DNA of 6,301 nucleotides. Origin: Alphaproteobacteria bacterium (GTDB lineage: Bacteria > Pseudomonadota > Alphaproteobacteria > Rickettsiales > SXRF01). The notes beneath the pieces are model-generated. The model did not search any database and had not been told where the DNA came from. It saw only the letters and a list, made by a program, of their open reading frames with translations. Where the stretch lies: positions 1-6,301 of the forward strand of contig JAFATP010000020.1 of NCBI GenBank assembly GCA_019243895.1, in the 5' to 3' direction. A program made the position numbers and the translations under genes. Shown one piece after another: positions 1-4,777 of this stretch. The stretch's first letter is position 1. Every line of letters starts with the position of its first letter.

Positions 1-72
1 GAAGCGGAAGAACGCTTTGCCGGCGTAATACCAGGCAATGGACGACTTTTTACCGCGGAACAGCGTGGCCAT
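1..72 (-). CDS. N-terminal fragment of unrecognised protein, cut by left edge
   Basis: An ATG at 72 on the minus strand opens a frame that stays open to the window edge (24 codons). The translation begins MATLFRGKKSSIAWYYAGKA and continues with aromatic and basic residues (F-F-R-F). Third codon positions are mostly G or C, as expected for real genes here. No family can be assigned from 24 residues; a basic, aromatic N-terminus would suit a DNA-binding or integrase-type arm domain, but that is only a guess. The upstream Shine-Dalgarno is poor (CGGAAC lies too close to the ATG), which lowers confidence. The opposite strand is also open from position 1 to a TAA at 106-108, so the coding strand is not certain. 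Confidence 0.4.
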   Translation of the reverse strand, partial: MATLFRGKKSSIAWYYAGKAFFRF

Positions 73-76
73 GTTC

Positions 77-94
77 CGGGGTCTCGTGGCCCCG
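77..94 (+). repeat. GC-rich stem-loop
   Basis: CGGGGTC (77-83) pairs with GGCCCCG (88-94) around the loop TCGT. One pair is a G.U, which forms only in plus-strand RNA; the minus strand would have a C.A mismatch. It lies just upstream of the minus-strand start at 72, and flanking bases could extend the stem with a bulge. It may be part of a structured plus-strand transcript or a leader element of the left-edge gene; neither is shown. Confidence 0.35.
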
Positions 95-117
95 CCAGCG
101 CGGTGTAAGCAGCATAG

Positions 118-274
118 TGCTCCGCTAAAGGTTCAGCATTCTCGACATGGTTTGGCCAGTTATCGCAAGAGGTAAAAAGCTACCGCAGCCGTAAAGGCAT
201 TACGTGCCCATGCAGAAGTGCATAGCGAGGTGGCGAAGCAGTCACCGGAGCGAGGGCCGAAGGATGACGCCTGA
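118..274 (+). pseudogene. Possible frameshifted remnant of a plus-strand gene (C-terminal end)
   Basis: Two adjacent plus-strand frames read like one protein if a single base is removed near 195. Frame 1 from 118 gives a stretch including SAFSTWFGQLSQEVKSYRSR. Frame 2 then gives KALRAHAEVHSEVAKQSPER and ends in PKDDA followed by a TGA at 272-274. Both halves are hydrophilic and helix-like, and the second stops 24 bp before a plausible plus-strand terminator. No start codon or ribosome binding site is evident, and frame 1 has stops at 106-108 and 115-117, so any intact gene was longer and has decayed. The family is not recognised. The alternative is that both open stretches are chance and the region encodes a small RNA, since it also contains hairpins at 210-223 and 256-279. 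Confidence 0.3.
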
Positions 275-279
275 TCGGC
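256..279 (+). repeat. Stem-loop upstream of the plus-strand terminator
   Basis: GCCGA (256-260) pairs with TCGGC (275-279), and inside it AGG (261-263) pairs with CCT (270-272), with a GA bulge on the 3' side. It overlaps the end of the possible gene remnant. It could be structure in a plus-strand RNA or coincidence in GC-rich DNA. Confidence 0.25.
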
Positions 280-298
280 GGCATGTCTAGATGTAGCG

Positions 299-334
299 GT
301 GGGTTTGCGAAATACATAATCCCACACTTTTTTT
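299..334 (+). terminator. Probable Rho-independent terminator, plus strand
   Basis: GTGGG (299-303) pairs with CCCAC (321-325) around a 17-base loop, and the hairpin is followed by AC and seven T (328-334). The T-run lies on the plus-strand side only, so it would end transcription coming from the left, not that of the minus-strand gene ending at 333. The five-pair stem and long loop make it a moderate call. It implies a plus-strand transcript over positions 100-300, where no intact gene is visible. Confidence 0.4.
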
Positions 335-1724
335 ATCCTGCGGTGTAGACCTGCGGCTGGGAAGCTTCCCGTGAAGGAGCGGCCTGCGGTTGAAGCACCA
401 CATTCCCCGGCGCGCCTGCGGCGGGAATGATAAGCTGCTGCATCAGTTCAAGCAGCATCGGCTTCACATCCATCGGCGGCGGCACGGCAGCGGCGGGCGC
501 GGCATGCGCATGTTCCATGGGCTGGGGGCAGGACGGCTGCGGCGCCAGCGCCGCCAGCGCTTCCACGGTGCATTTTACCTTATCCTTGGCCAAGGGAATC
601 CACACTTCCATCATGTCCGCCTGCTTGGGGTCTTTCCTGAAGACGGGCAAGGGCAGGGCGGCATCGGGACTGTCGGGAGCGGCCCAATGGTTCTTGAATA
701 ACGGTGAGGCAAGAATCGCCGCGAACGCCGCTTTCTTTTCCGGGTTGGCCGTCTCGACGCGCCGTAATTCCTTGGCGACGGCGTTTTTGATGTCATTGGT
801 GCCGGCAACGGCGGGAAACATTTCCATCGCGTTTTCGCCGGCGAACAGAAACGAGCGGCTGAGCGCCTTGTGCAGCTGCGGGCTTGGTTCCTCTTTGGTA
901 ATCTGGTTGGAAAGCGCATGCAGCGGGTTGGTGGCGCGCAGCTCGGCTCCGTTGTCCGGCTCCGCGTAAATGGCGGGAGCCTGGGCCAGCGCTTCGGCCT
1001 GATCCGGGGAGCGCAGGGTAATCTTCACGCTATTCCTTTCGGTGACATTGACGCTGATGGTCAGCTTCTCCATCTTGCAGCGGGCATCATTCGCCGCATC
1101 GGCGATTTCCTGCTCGCCTTTGCCCTCTTTCAGCAAATTGGTCTTGATATATTTCTCCGCGCGGTCGGCCAGCATCGCCTGAATGGCGGGAAGCCGGGCC
1201 CTGATGCTTTCGGCCAGCCGTTCCTGAAGCTTTTTGGGATCCTCATCCTTGGCGGCCTGGCGCGGCACATGCACATCCATTTCTATGCCGTAAGCGCCCG
1301 GCCTCACGTCGCTCACCGCATAATCCGCCATAGCGGTCTGCTTCATTACTTCGGGGTCGAATCCCGGCCATTCCAAAAGCTTGGCATTGAAATCCGTGCC
1401 GCACACGGCTTGCTTCAGCATGCCGCCCACTTCGCAGGCCAGCTCCTCATCGCTTTTCGTGCGTGCAACCGCGGCCAGGGGAGCAATATCGGCGAACTGC
1501 TTCAGCAGCGCCTTTTCCATCGCCGGTTGGTCTATATCCGAGCCCGTCTTGTGCAGCATCAGCAGCAGGTTGGTGCGCTCCGCGCCACCGCAGAACGTGA
1601 CGGCCTCTATTTCGGGCGGTGCATCGCCAGTGCCGATCGTCACGCAGCCGGGGTCCATGTCCAGTGCGGCGGCCAGTCCTGACTGGGCTTTGAGAATGGT
1701 TTCGGAAGGGGGATGCTCGGCCAT
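333..1724 (-). CDS. Unrecognised 463-aa soluble protein with Pro/Ala-rich C-terminal tail
   Basis: I do not recognise this family. The frame is open to a TTG at 1919, but the ATG at 1724 is chosen because AGGAGGA lies six bases upstream of it. The protein has no signal peptide and no membrane segment, so it is probably cytosolic, or exported by a route without a classical signal. Residues 1-150 are mixed alpha/beta in appearance. Residues 155-220 are strongly charged and helical (possible coiled coil). Residues 221-240 look like beta strands (LTISVNVTERNSVKITLRSP). Residues 241-390 are again helical. Residues 394-463 are a low-complexity tail rich in Pro, Ala and Gln that encloses a short hydrophobic helix near 421-434 (KPMLLELMQQLIIP). 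Seven cysteines are scattered without a metal-binding spacing. It stands alone, with a promoter and palindromes upstream. A secreted effector or a lineage-specific scaffold are guesses only. Confidence 0.85.
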   Translation of the reverse strand: MAEHPPSETILKAQSGLAAALDMDPGCVTIGTGDAPPEIEAVTFCGGAERTNLLLMLHKTGSDIDQPAMEKALLKQFADIAPLAAVARTKSDEELACEVGGMLKQAVCGTDFNAKLLEWPGFDPEVMKQTAMADYAVSDVRPGAYGIEMDVHVPRQAAKDEDPKKLQERLAESIRARLPAIQAMLADRAEKYIKTNLLKEGKGEQEIADAANDARCKMEKLTISVNVTERNSVKITLRSPDQAEALAQAPAIYAEPDNGAELRATNPLHALSNQITKEEPSPQLHKALSRSFLFAGENAMEMFPAVAGTNDIKNAVAKELRRVETANPEKKAAFAAILASPLFKNHWAAPDSPDAALPLPVFRKDPKQADMMEVWIPLAKDKVKCTVEALAALAPQPSCPQPMEHAHAAPAAAVPPPMDVKPMLLELMQQLIIPAAGAPGNVVLQPQAAPSREASQPQVYTAG

Positions 1725-1730
1725 GGGGAT

Positions 1731-1737
1731 TCCTCCT
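1731..1737 (-). promoter_or_regulatory. Strong Shine-Dalgarno fixing the start at 1724
   Basis: The minus strand reads AGGAGGA followed by six bases and ATG. This near-perfect anti-16S match argues for the 1724 start over the 65-codon upstream extension that the open frame would allow. Confidence 0.85.
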
Positions 1738-1755
1738 GGAATTATCAGCCATTCC

Positions 1756-1785
1756 ACTATAGCCGAAGGGGGATTCTCCGCCCAA
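1756..1785 (-). promoter_or_regulatory. Candidate sigma70-type promoter of the 463-aa gene
   Basis: On the minus strand TATAGT (1756-1761, five of six consensus bases) is preceded by TTGGGC (1780-1785, three of six) at 18 bp spacing. The predicted transcription start is near 1749, about 25 bases before the ATG, so the Shine-Dalgarno lies inside a short leader. The good -10 and sensible geometry support it; the -35 is weak, as would suit a regulated promoter. Confidence 0.5.
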
Positions 1786-1801
1786 TGAAGGTTTTGTGAC
1801 A

Positions 1802-1819
1802 GGCCAGAAATTTCTGACC
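1802..1819. promoter_or_regulatory. Palindrome, possible operator
   Basis: CAGAAATTTCTG (1805-1816) is a perfect 12-bp palindrome. Allowing one mismatched pair the symmetry extends to GGC...ACC, 18 bp in all. It lies about 17-34 bp upstream of the -35 candidate of the 463-aa gene, a usual place for a dimeric regulator. The regulator is not identifiable. Confidence 0.4.
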
Positions 1820-1852
1820 GGGGTGCATTTTTCCTCTTCCGCGCGCCGATAT

Positions 1853-1868
1853 TTAGGATATATCCTAA
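1853..1868. promoter_or_regulatory. Perfect 16-bp palindrome, possible operator
   Basis: TTAGGATATATCCTAA is exactly self-complementary, 16 bp with no spacer. A symmetric site of this length upstream of a lone gene is typical of a dimeric repressor or activator site. The nine bases TATCCTAAC at its right half recur at 2125-2133. It also contains TATATC, which could act as a weak second -10 on the minus strand, 18 bp from TTGCTG. The binding protein is unknown. Confidence 0.5.
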
Positions 1869-1873
1869 CAGAA

Positions 1874-1897
1874 GTGCGCACAGCAATACGAATTCGT
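1874..1897. repeat. Two further short perfect palindromes
   Basis: GTGCGCAC (1874-1881) and ACGAATTCGT (1888-1897) are each perfectly self-complementary. Their centres are 15 bp apart, and the first is 17 bp from the centre of the 16-bp palindrome. Short palindromes arise by chance, so individually they are weak; the clustering is what is notable. Confidence 0.35.
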
Positions 1898-1899
1898 CA

Positions 1900-2101
1900 A
1901 AGCCCGACGCGAGGATCAATCGCCGGGCTTACGGTGATGCGCTTGCTCATTGCATGGCAAGCGGCAGGCAGGCTTTATATCACAGCGGGGTGTGCCCTGC
2001 TGGCGCGCGATGACCGTTAGGCCGTGCGTTACCGCCGCGATTGCGGCATGAAAGCCTATGTCTGCCGGGTAAGCGCCCGCCGTTTGCGCTCGATTGATCG
2101 A
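1900..2101 (+). other. Gene-free DNA with a run of inverted repeats (candidate structured RNA)
   Basis: No convincing gene lies between the upstream region of the 463-aa gene and the rpsU terminator. Five inverted repeats follow one another. AAGCCCG/CGGGCTT spans 1900-1930. CGCTTGC/GCAAGCG spans 1940-1963. CAGCGGGG/CCCTGCTG with loop TGTG spans 1983-2002. GCCGC/GCGGC with loop GATT spans 2034-2047. TCGAT/ATCGA spans 2090-2101. The 1983-2002 stem contains a G.U pair that forms only in plus-strand RNA, weakly favouring that strand. No clear plus-strand promoter or T-tailed terminator was found. None of the conserved cores of tRNA, SRP RNA, tmRNA or RNase P RNA was recognised. Confidence 0.3.
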
Positions 2102-2124
2102 AGAATCATGTGGCCGGCCACTGT

Positions 2125-2133
2125 TATCCTAAC
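2125..2133 (+). repeat. Repeat of the right half of the 16-bp palindrome
   Basis: TATCCTAAC here is identical to 1861-1869. It could be a second half-site for the same regulator, or could pair with TTAGGATA (1853-1860) to close a roughly 280-nt RNA. A second CCTAAC follows at 2136-2141, eight bases after the first. Confidence 0.25.
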
Positions 2134-2166
2134 CACCTAACGTAACCGAACGATGCGAATGCCTTG

Positions 2167-2195
2167 AAAAACGAAAGCCCCCGCGGGGGCTTTCG
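2167..2195 (-). terminator. Rho-independent terminator of rpsU
   Basis: Positions 2172-2195 form a perfect 24-bp palindrome whose arms begin CGAAAGCCCCC, giving a very GC-rich stem. On the minus strand it is followed directly by five T (2171-2167). It begins 21 bases past the rpsU stop codon. There is no T-run on the plus-strand side, so it works in one direction only. Confidence 0.9.
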
Positions 2196-2216
2196 CTAAG
2201 ATGATACTAGCGGAGT

Positions 2217-2420
2217 TTAATCGTCGCGATCCGCCATTTTGCGGGCCAGCTTGCGCTGCCTGCGCTGGGCTTCGCTCATTTCGCGCACGCGCTTTTCAGA
2301 GGGTTTTTCGTAATGTCGGCGAAGTTTCATTTCCCGGTAAAGCCCTTCGCGCTGCATTTTTTTCTTCAACGCGCGCAAGGCCTGATCCACGTTATTGTCA
2401 CGTACTACAACTTCAACCAC
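2217..2420 (-). CDS. rpsU: 30S ribosomal protein bS21
   Basis: This is ribosomal protein S21, a small basic component of the 30S platform that helps messenger RNA binding during initiation. The 67 residues begin [20 protein letters not shown] and continue with the family's [20 protein letters not shown] and a lysine/arginine-rich tail ([11 protein letters not shown]). Length and sequence match the family throughout. The start is GTG at 2420; no upstream in-frame ATG exists, and the purine-rich GAGAGGGGG lies nine bases upstream. It appears to be a single-gene unit, with a TTGACA promoter in the gap to the NUDIX gene and a strong terminator after the stop. Confidence 0.97.
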   Translation of the reverse strand: MVEVVVRDNNVDQALRALKKKMQREGLYREMKLRRHYEKPSEKRVREMSEAQRRQRKLARKMADRDD

Positions 2421-2455
2421 TAACCGTTACCCCCTCTCTAGAGTCAGAAACTATC

Positions 2456-2484
2456 AGTTAACCACAAAGAAGGGGCGGTGTCAA
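2456..2484 (-). promoter_or_regulatory. Candidate rpsU promoter
   Basis: The minus strand has a perfect TTGACA (2479-2484), a 17-bp spacer and TTAACT (2456-2461, three of six -10 bases). The predicted start is near 2449, giving a leader of about 29 bases that holds the Shine-Dalgarno. It starts six bases after the NUDIX stop codon, so rpsU need not depend on read-through. A strong -35 with a loose -10 is common in alphaproteobacteria. Confidence 0.6.
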
Positions 2485-2489
2485 TTGGG

Positions 2490-3068
2490 TTAGGTTGCTG
2501 TTTTCAATAGAGTTTCAATCTCCGCCACGATGGCCGCATGATCCGCGCGGCCCGATTGCGTAAACTCCGGCAGCGTCATCCATTGCCGCGCCGCCGTGGT
2601 GTTTGCGGCGGGCGCATGCGCCAGAATTTCTTCCCGGCTGCCCACGGCTGCGGCATATACGCGCATCCGTTTGGTCGCGCCGGTGCGGGCGGAGGCAAAA
2701 GGAAAGCCGCCGCAATCATACCACGCCGCGATATGCTCCGGCAGCACTCCCAGCTCTTCCCGGCCTTCGCGCAGCGCCGCCATCGGCAGCTCCTCGATTT
2801 CCGCATCCGCCGGCGGAGTTTTCGCATCCGCCCAGCGCCCGTTCATCCATGCCATGCGCTTGCCCTTGGCGATTTGAAACGGCGGCGGCCCCAGCTCCGG
2901 CCGTTTGGCCGCGGGCCGCATCACCAGGTATTCCCGCACCTCGCCCCGCCGCGCGAACGGCAGCAGCGCGGCGCGGGTGCCATAATCCGCCGCGCCCGCC
3001 GCGCTTAGCGGAACCGGGGGATGCCGCGCCAGCCAGGGTGCGATGTTGGGGTGGATATCCGAATCCAT
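2490..3068 (-). CDS. NUDIX hydrolase family protein
   Basis: A 192-aa protein of the NUDIX fold, whose members hydrolyse nucleoside diphosphates linked to another moiety using Mg2+ or Mn2+. The catalytic helix is clear: R100-E101-G-R-E104-E105-L-G107-V108 fits the REUXEEXGU part of the box, and E92 fits the Glu eight residues before. Two things are unusual. Proline-86 stands where the box's first glycycine is normally found, and about 15 extra residues separate the K-G of IAKGKRM (about 67-72) from the helix. The N-terminal strand region (33-51, ALLPFARRGEVREYLVMRP) is typical of the fold. Substrate cannot be deduced. The start ATG at 3068 is chosen because upstream codons would run into hisN; no good Shine-Dalgarno precedes it. 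It diverges from hisN. Confidence 0.85.
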   Translation of the reverse strand: MDSDIHPNIAPWLARHPPVPLSAAGAADYGTRAALLPFARRGEVREYLVMRPAAKRPELGPPPFQIAKGKRMAWMNGRWADAKTPPADAEIEELPMAALREGREELGVLPEHIAAWYDCGGFPFASARTGATKRMRVYAAAVGSREEILAHAPAANTTAARQWMTLPEFTQSGRADHAAIVAEIETLLKTAT

Positions 3069-3088
3069 ACCCGCTAGATTGCCATCAG

Positions 3089-3874
3089 ATGTCGCACAAC
3101 GAAACAACTTCTTCGCAGGAAATGGCGCTGGCGCATGTGCTGGCCGATGCGGCAGGCGAGGTGCTGCGCGCGCGGTTCCGCAAGCCGCTGAACCTGGAGC
3201 GCAAAGGCGATTCAAGCCCGGTCACGGAGGCGGACCGCGCGGCGGAATCCGCCATGGCCGCGCTGATCCGCGCGCGCTTCCCCGATCACGGCATTTTCGG
3301 CGAGGAGCATGCGCGGGAAAACGCGGAAAGCCGCTGGCAGTGGGTGCTTGATCCCATTGACGGCACGCGCGCCTTCCTGGCGGGATATCCCACTTTCACC
3401 ACGCTGATCGCGCTTTGCCTGGACGGCGCGCCGGTGCTGGGAGTGATCGACCAGCCGTTTCTGCGCGAGCGCTGGACGGCCGAGGCGGGCGGCGTCACGC
3501 TGCTGAACGGCGAGCGCGTGCGGGCGCAGGCGCGCCGCCTGGAAGACGCGGTGCTCGCCACCACCTCCTCGGATTATTTCACGCCCGCGCAGGCCGCGGC
3601 TTATGCGAAGCTGCGCGCGCGCTGCGCCTCCGCCATCGCCGGGGGCGACGCCTACGCTTCCGCCATGCTGGCCAGCGGCTGCGTCGGCGCGGTGGTGGAT
3701 GCAGCGCTGAAGCCGTATGACTATTGCGCGCTGGTGCCGATTGTGGAAGGCGCGGGCGGCGTTATCACCGACTGGCGGGGCAAGCCGCTGACGCTGGATT
3801 CCGACGGCTCGCTGGCGGCGGCATGTTGCCCGGAAGCGCACCGGGCGATGCTTGCAGAGCTAGGAAAACAGTAA
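3089..3874 (+). CDS. hisN: Histidinol-phosphatase, inositol monophosphatase family (HisN)
   Basis: A 261-aa member of the Mg2+-dependent inositol monophosphatase superfamily, most like the HisN branch, which removes phosphate from L-histidinol phosphate in histidine biosynthesis. Metal ligands are visible: E72 in G-E-E-H (71-74), D88 and D91 in WVLDPIDGTRAF (86-97), and D211 in KPYDYCALVPIVEGAGG (208-224). The last motif, with Asp-Tyr-Cys-Ala-Leu-Val-Pro instead of the W-D-x-A-A of general inositol monophosphatases, points to HisN. T46-E47-A48-D49 is also family-typical. Length is normal. The start at 3089 gives the expected N-terminal length before L-A-D-A-A-G; ATG 3122 is an alternative. 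No clear Shine-Dalgarno precedes 3089. It is not in a his operon, which is common for this gene. Assignment to general inositol-phosphatase activity cannot be excluded. Confidence 0.88.
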   Translation: MSHNETTSSQEMALAHVLADAAGEVLRARFRKPLNLERKGDSSPVTEADRAAESAMAALIRARFPDHGIFGEEHARENAESRWQWVLDPIDGTRAFLAGYPTFTTLIALCLDGAPVLGVIDQPFLRERWTAEAGGVTLLNGERVRAQARRLEDAVLATTSSDYFTPAQAAAYAKLRARCASAIAGGDAYASAMLASGCVGAVVDAALKPYDYCALVPIVEGAGGVITDWRGKPLTLDSDGSLAAACCPEAHRAMLAELGKQ

Positions 3875-4381
3875 TCTAAGGGTCAGCCATGTCTGCCGCC
3901 GGGCGCCGAACCGCGCGCGGTGACGGGCGATGATGGCGGCGGATTTCCGCCAGCGCGGCAGCGCTTCCGGCCATGCCGTCGCCAGCAGATCCTCGCACGC
4001 CGCCTCAAGCGCGTGCCGGGCTTCCGAAGCGGGGGCGGGGTGGGCTTGGCGGTGCTGCGCGATCAGCGCATCCACGGCGGCGTTTTCCACCAGCATGATT
4101 ACCGGCGAGAGCGCTTGCAGCACAGGATGCGAGGGCGGGGCATTGCCCGCGTGAAGGTGGTCGACCTGCTCCTGCCACCAGGCGTAGCGCAGCTGGGCCA
4201 GCATCGGTTCCTTCGCCGCCTCCCGCACATGCTCAAGCTCGGCGGCAAGCCCCATCAGCGGCAGCACGGCGTCCCGCGCTTGTCCCGGCAGCGCCAGCGC
4301 GTGCAGGAGATGGTCCGGCGCATAGCGGCGCGCCATCATCCGGCAATAGGAGAGCGGCGTGAACTCCGGCGGCGCGGACAC
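3860..4381 (-). CDS. Shortened squalene/phytoene synthase-like protein (NDUFAF6-related)
   Basis: A 173-aa protein resembling the squalene/phytoene synthase fold group of alphaproteobacteria that includes the mitochondrial complex I assembly factor NDUFAF6. Supporting segments are Y12-C-R and R19-Y20-A-P-D at the N-terminus, F/L-rich helices to about 48, then E48-L-E-H-V-R-E and the signature LRYAWWQEQVDHL (64-76) followed by H-P-V-L-Q-A-L (85-91). The Asp-rich prenyl-diphosphate motifs of true synthases are absent, so enzymatic activity is unlikely. Full-length relatives are usually well over 200 aa; the middle part with the second conserved helical region seems to be missing, while the C-terminus (R-R-Q-T-W-L-T-L-R) still looks like a family end. 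It starts with GTG three bases after the ftsB stop, implying translational coupling, and its 3' end overlaps hisN by 15 bp. Confidence 0.65.
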   Translation of the reverse strand: MSAPPEFTPLSYCRMMARRYAPDHLLHALALPGQARDAVLPLMGLAAELEHVREAAKEPMLAQLRYAWWQEQVDHLHAGNAPPSHPVLQALSPVIMLVENAAVDALIAQHRQAHPAPASEARHALEAACEDLLATAWPEALPRWRKSAAIIARHRARFGARRQTWLTLRLLFS

Positions 4382-4384
4382 GGA

Positions 4385-4705
4385 TTATTGATCCGGCTGC
4401 AGCACCACCACTTCGTCCGGCGCGGCAAAGCCCAGGCTGCGTCGCGCCTGCTCGTCCAGCATGTCCAGGTCGATGGAGTCGGGCTTCAGCAGGCGGATCT
4501 TGCGGTCATACGCCTCGCGCGCCGCCACGGCGGCTTTAAGCTCGCCCTGCAATTGCTCCAAATGCCGGCTTTCGCGGAACCATGCGTAAAGCCCGCGCTC
4601 GCCGCTGACGGCATGAAAGCCTAAATAGAAGATCGCCAGTGCGAGCAGGGTGGGCCGCGCCAGATTGCGCCACGACTCCGGATGCCACGTCATCTGCTTC
4701 AACAT
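4385..4705 (-). CDS. ftsB: Septum formation initiator / cell division protein FtsB (DivIC family)
   Basis: A small bitopic inner-membrane protein of the divisome, where FtsB pairs with FtsL and links to FtsQ. With the start at 4705 it has 106 residues: a short basic cytoplasmic N-terminus, one membrane helix at about 19-34 (LLALAIFYLGFHAVSG), a G-E-R-G-L-Y-A-W turn, a coiled-coil stretch from about 45 to 75, and the family's C-terminal motif L-K-P-D-S-I-D-x-D-M-L-D-E-Q-A-R (73-88) followed by L-G-F. The arrangement is typical of alphaproteobacterial FtsB encoded near eno. The start is uncertain: ATG 4693 gives 102 residues, TTG 4741 gives 118, and none has a good Shine-Dalgarno. Its stop is three bases before the GTG of the synthase-like gene. 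Confidence 0.88.
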   Translation of the reverse strand: MLKQMTWHPESWRNLARPTLLALAIFYLGFHAVSGERGLYAWFRESRHLEQLQGELKAAVAAREAYDRKIRLLKPDSIDLDMLDEQARRSLGFAAPDEVVVLQPDQ

Positions 4706-4777
4706 GAAGGGGAAGCGTATCGCGCCGGCGGCGAATTGCAAGCGATTATGCGGAACCGGGTGATAAAGAAAGGAACA

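Noticed and set aside
73..334. tRNA, tmRNA or RNase P RNA in the left gene-free region
   Set aside because: No T-loop sequence, CCA end or conserved P4-type or tmRNA core could be found; the likeness of GGGTTTGCGAAA to a tmRNA stretch is too short to count.
870..1682. Plus-strand 270-codon open frame opposite the 463-aa gene
   Set aside because: Composition is His/Arg/Gly-rich as expected of an antisense shadow, and the minus strand has the Shine-Dalgarno and promoter.
1725..1919. 65-codon N-terminal extension of the 463-aa protein, with a hydrophobic stretch resembling a membrane anchor
   Set aside because: It starts with TTG and no ribosome binding site, contains the promoter and palindromes, and the strong Shine-Dalgarno points to ATG 1724.
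1796..2020. Plus-strand 74-codon open frame over the palindromes and hairpins
   Set aside because: No ribosome binding site, no recognisable protein character and dense DNA palindromes; more likely non-coding.
2603..3088. 162-codon upstream extension of hisN
   Set aside because: It lies antisense to the NUDIX gene and is Pro/Ala/Arg-rich junk; HisN proteins start about where ATG 3089 lies.
3920..4624. Plus-strand 234-codon open frame
   Set aside because: Antisense to two supported genes (synthase-like and ftsB), with typical shadow composition (Arg, His, Gln, Gly).
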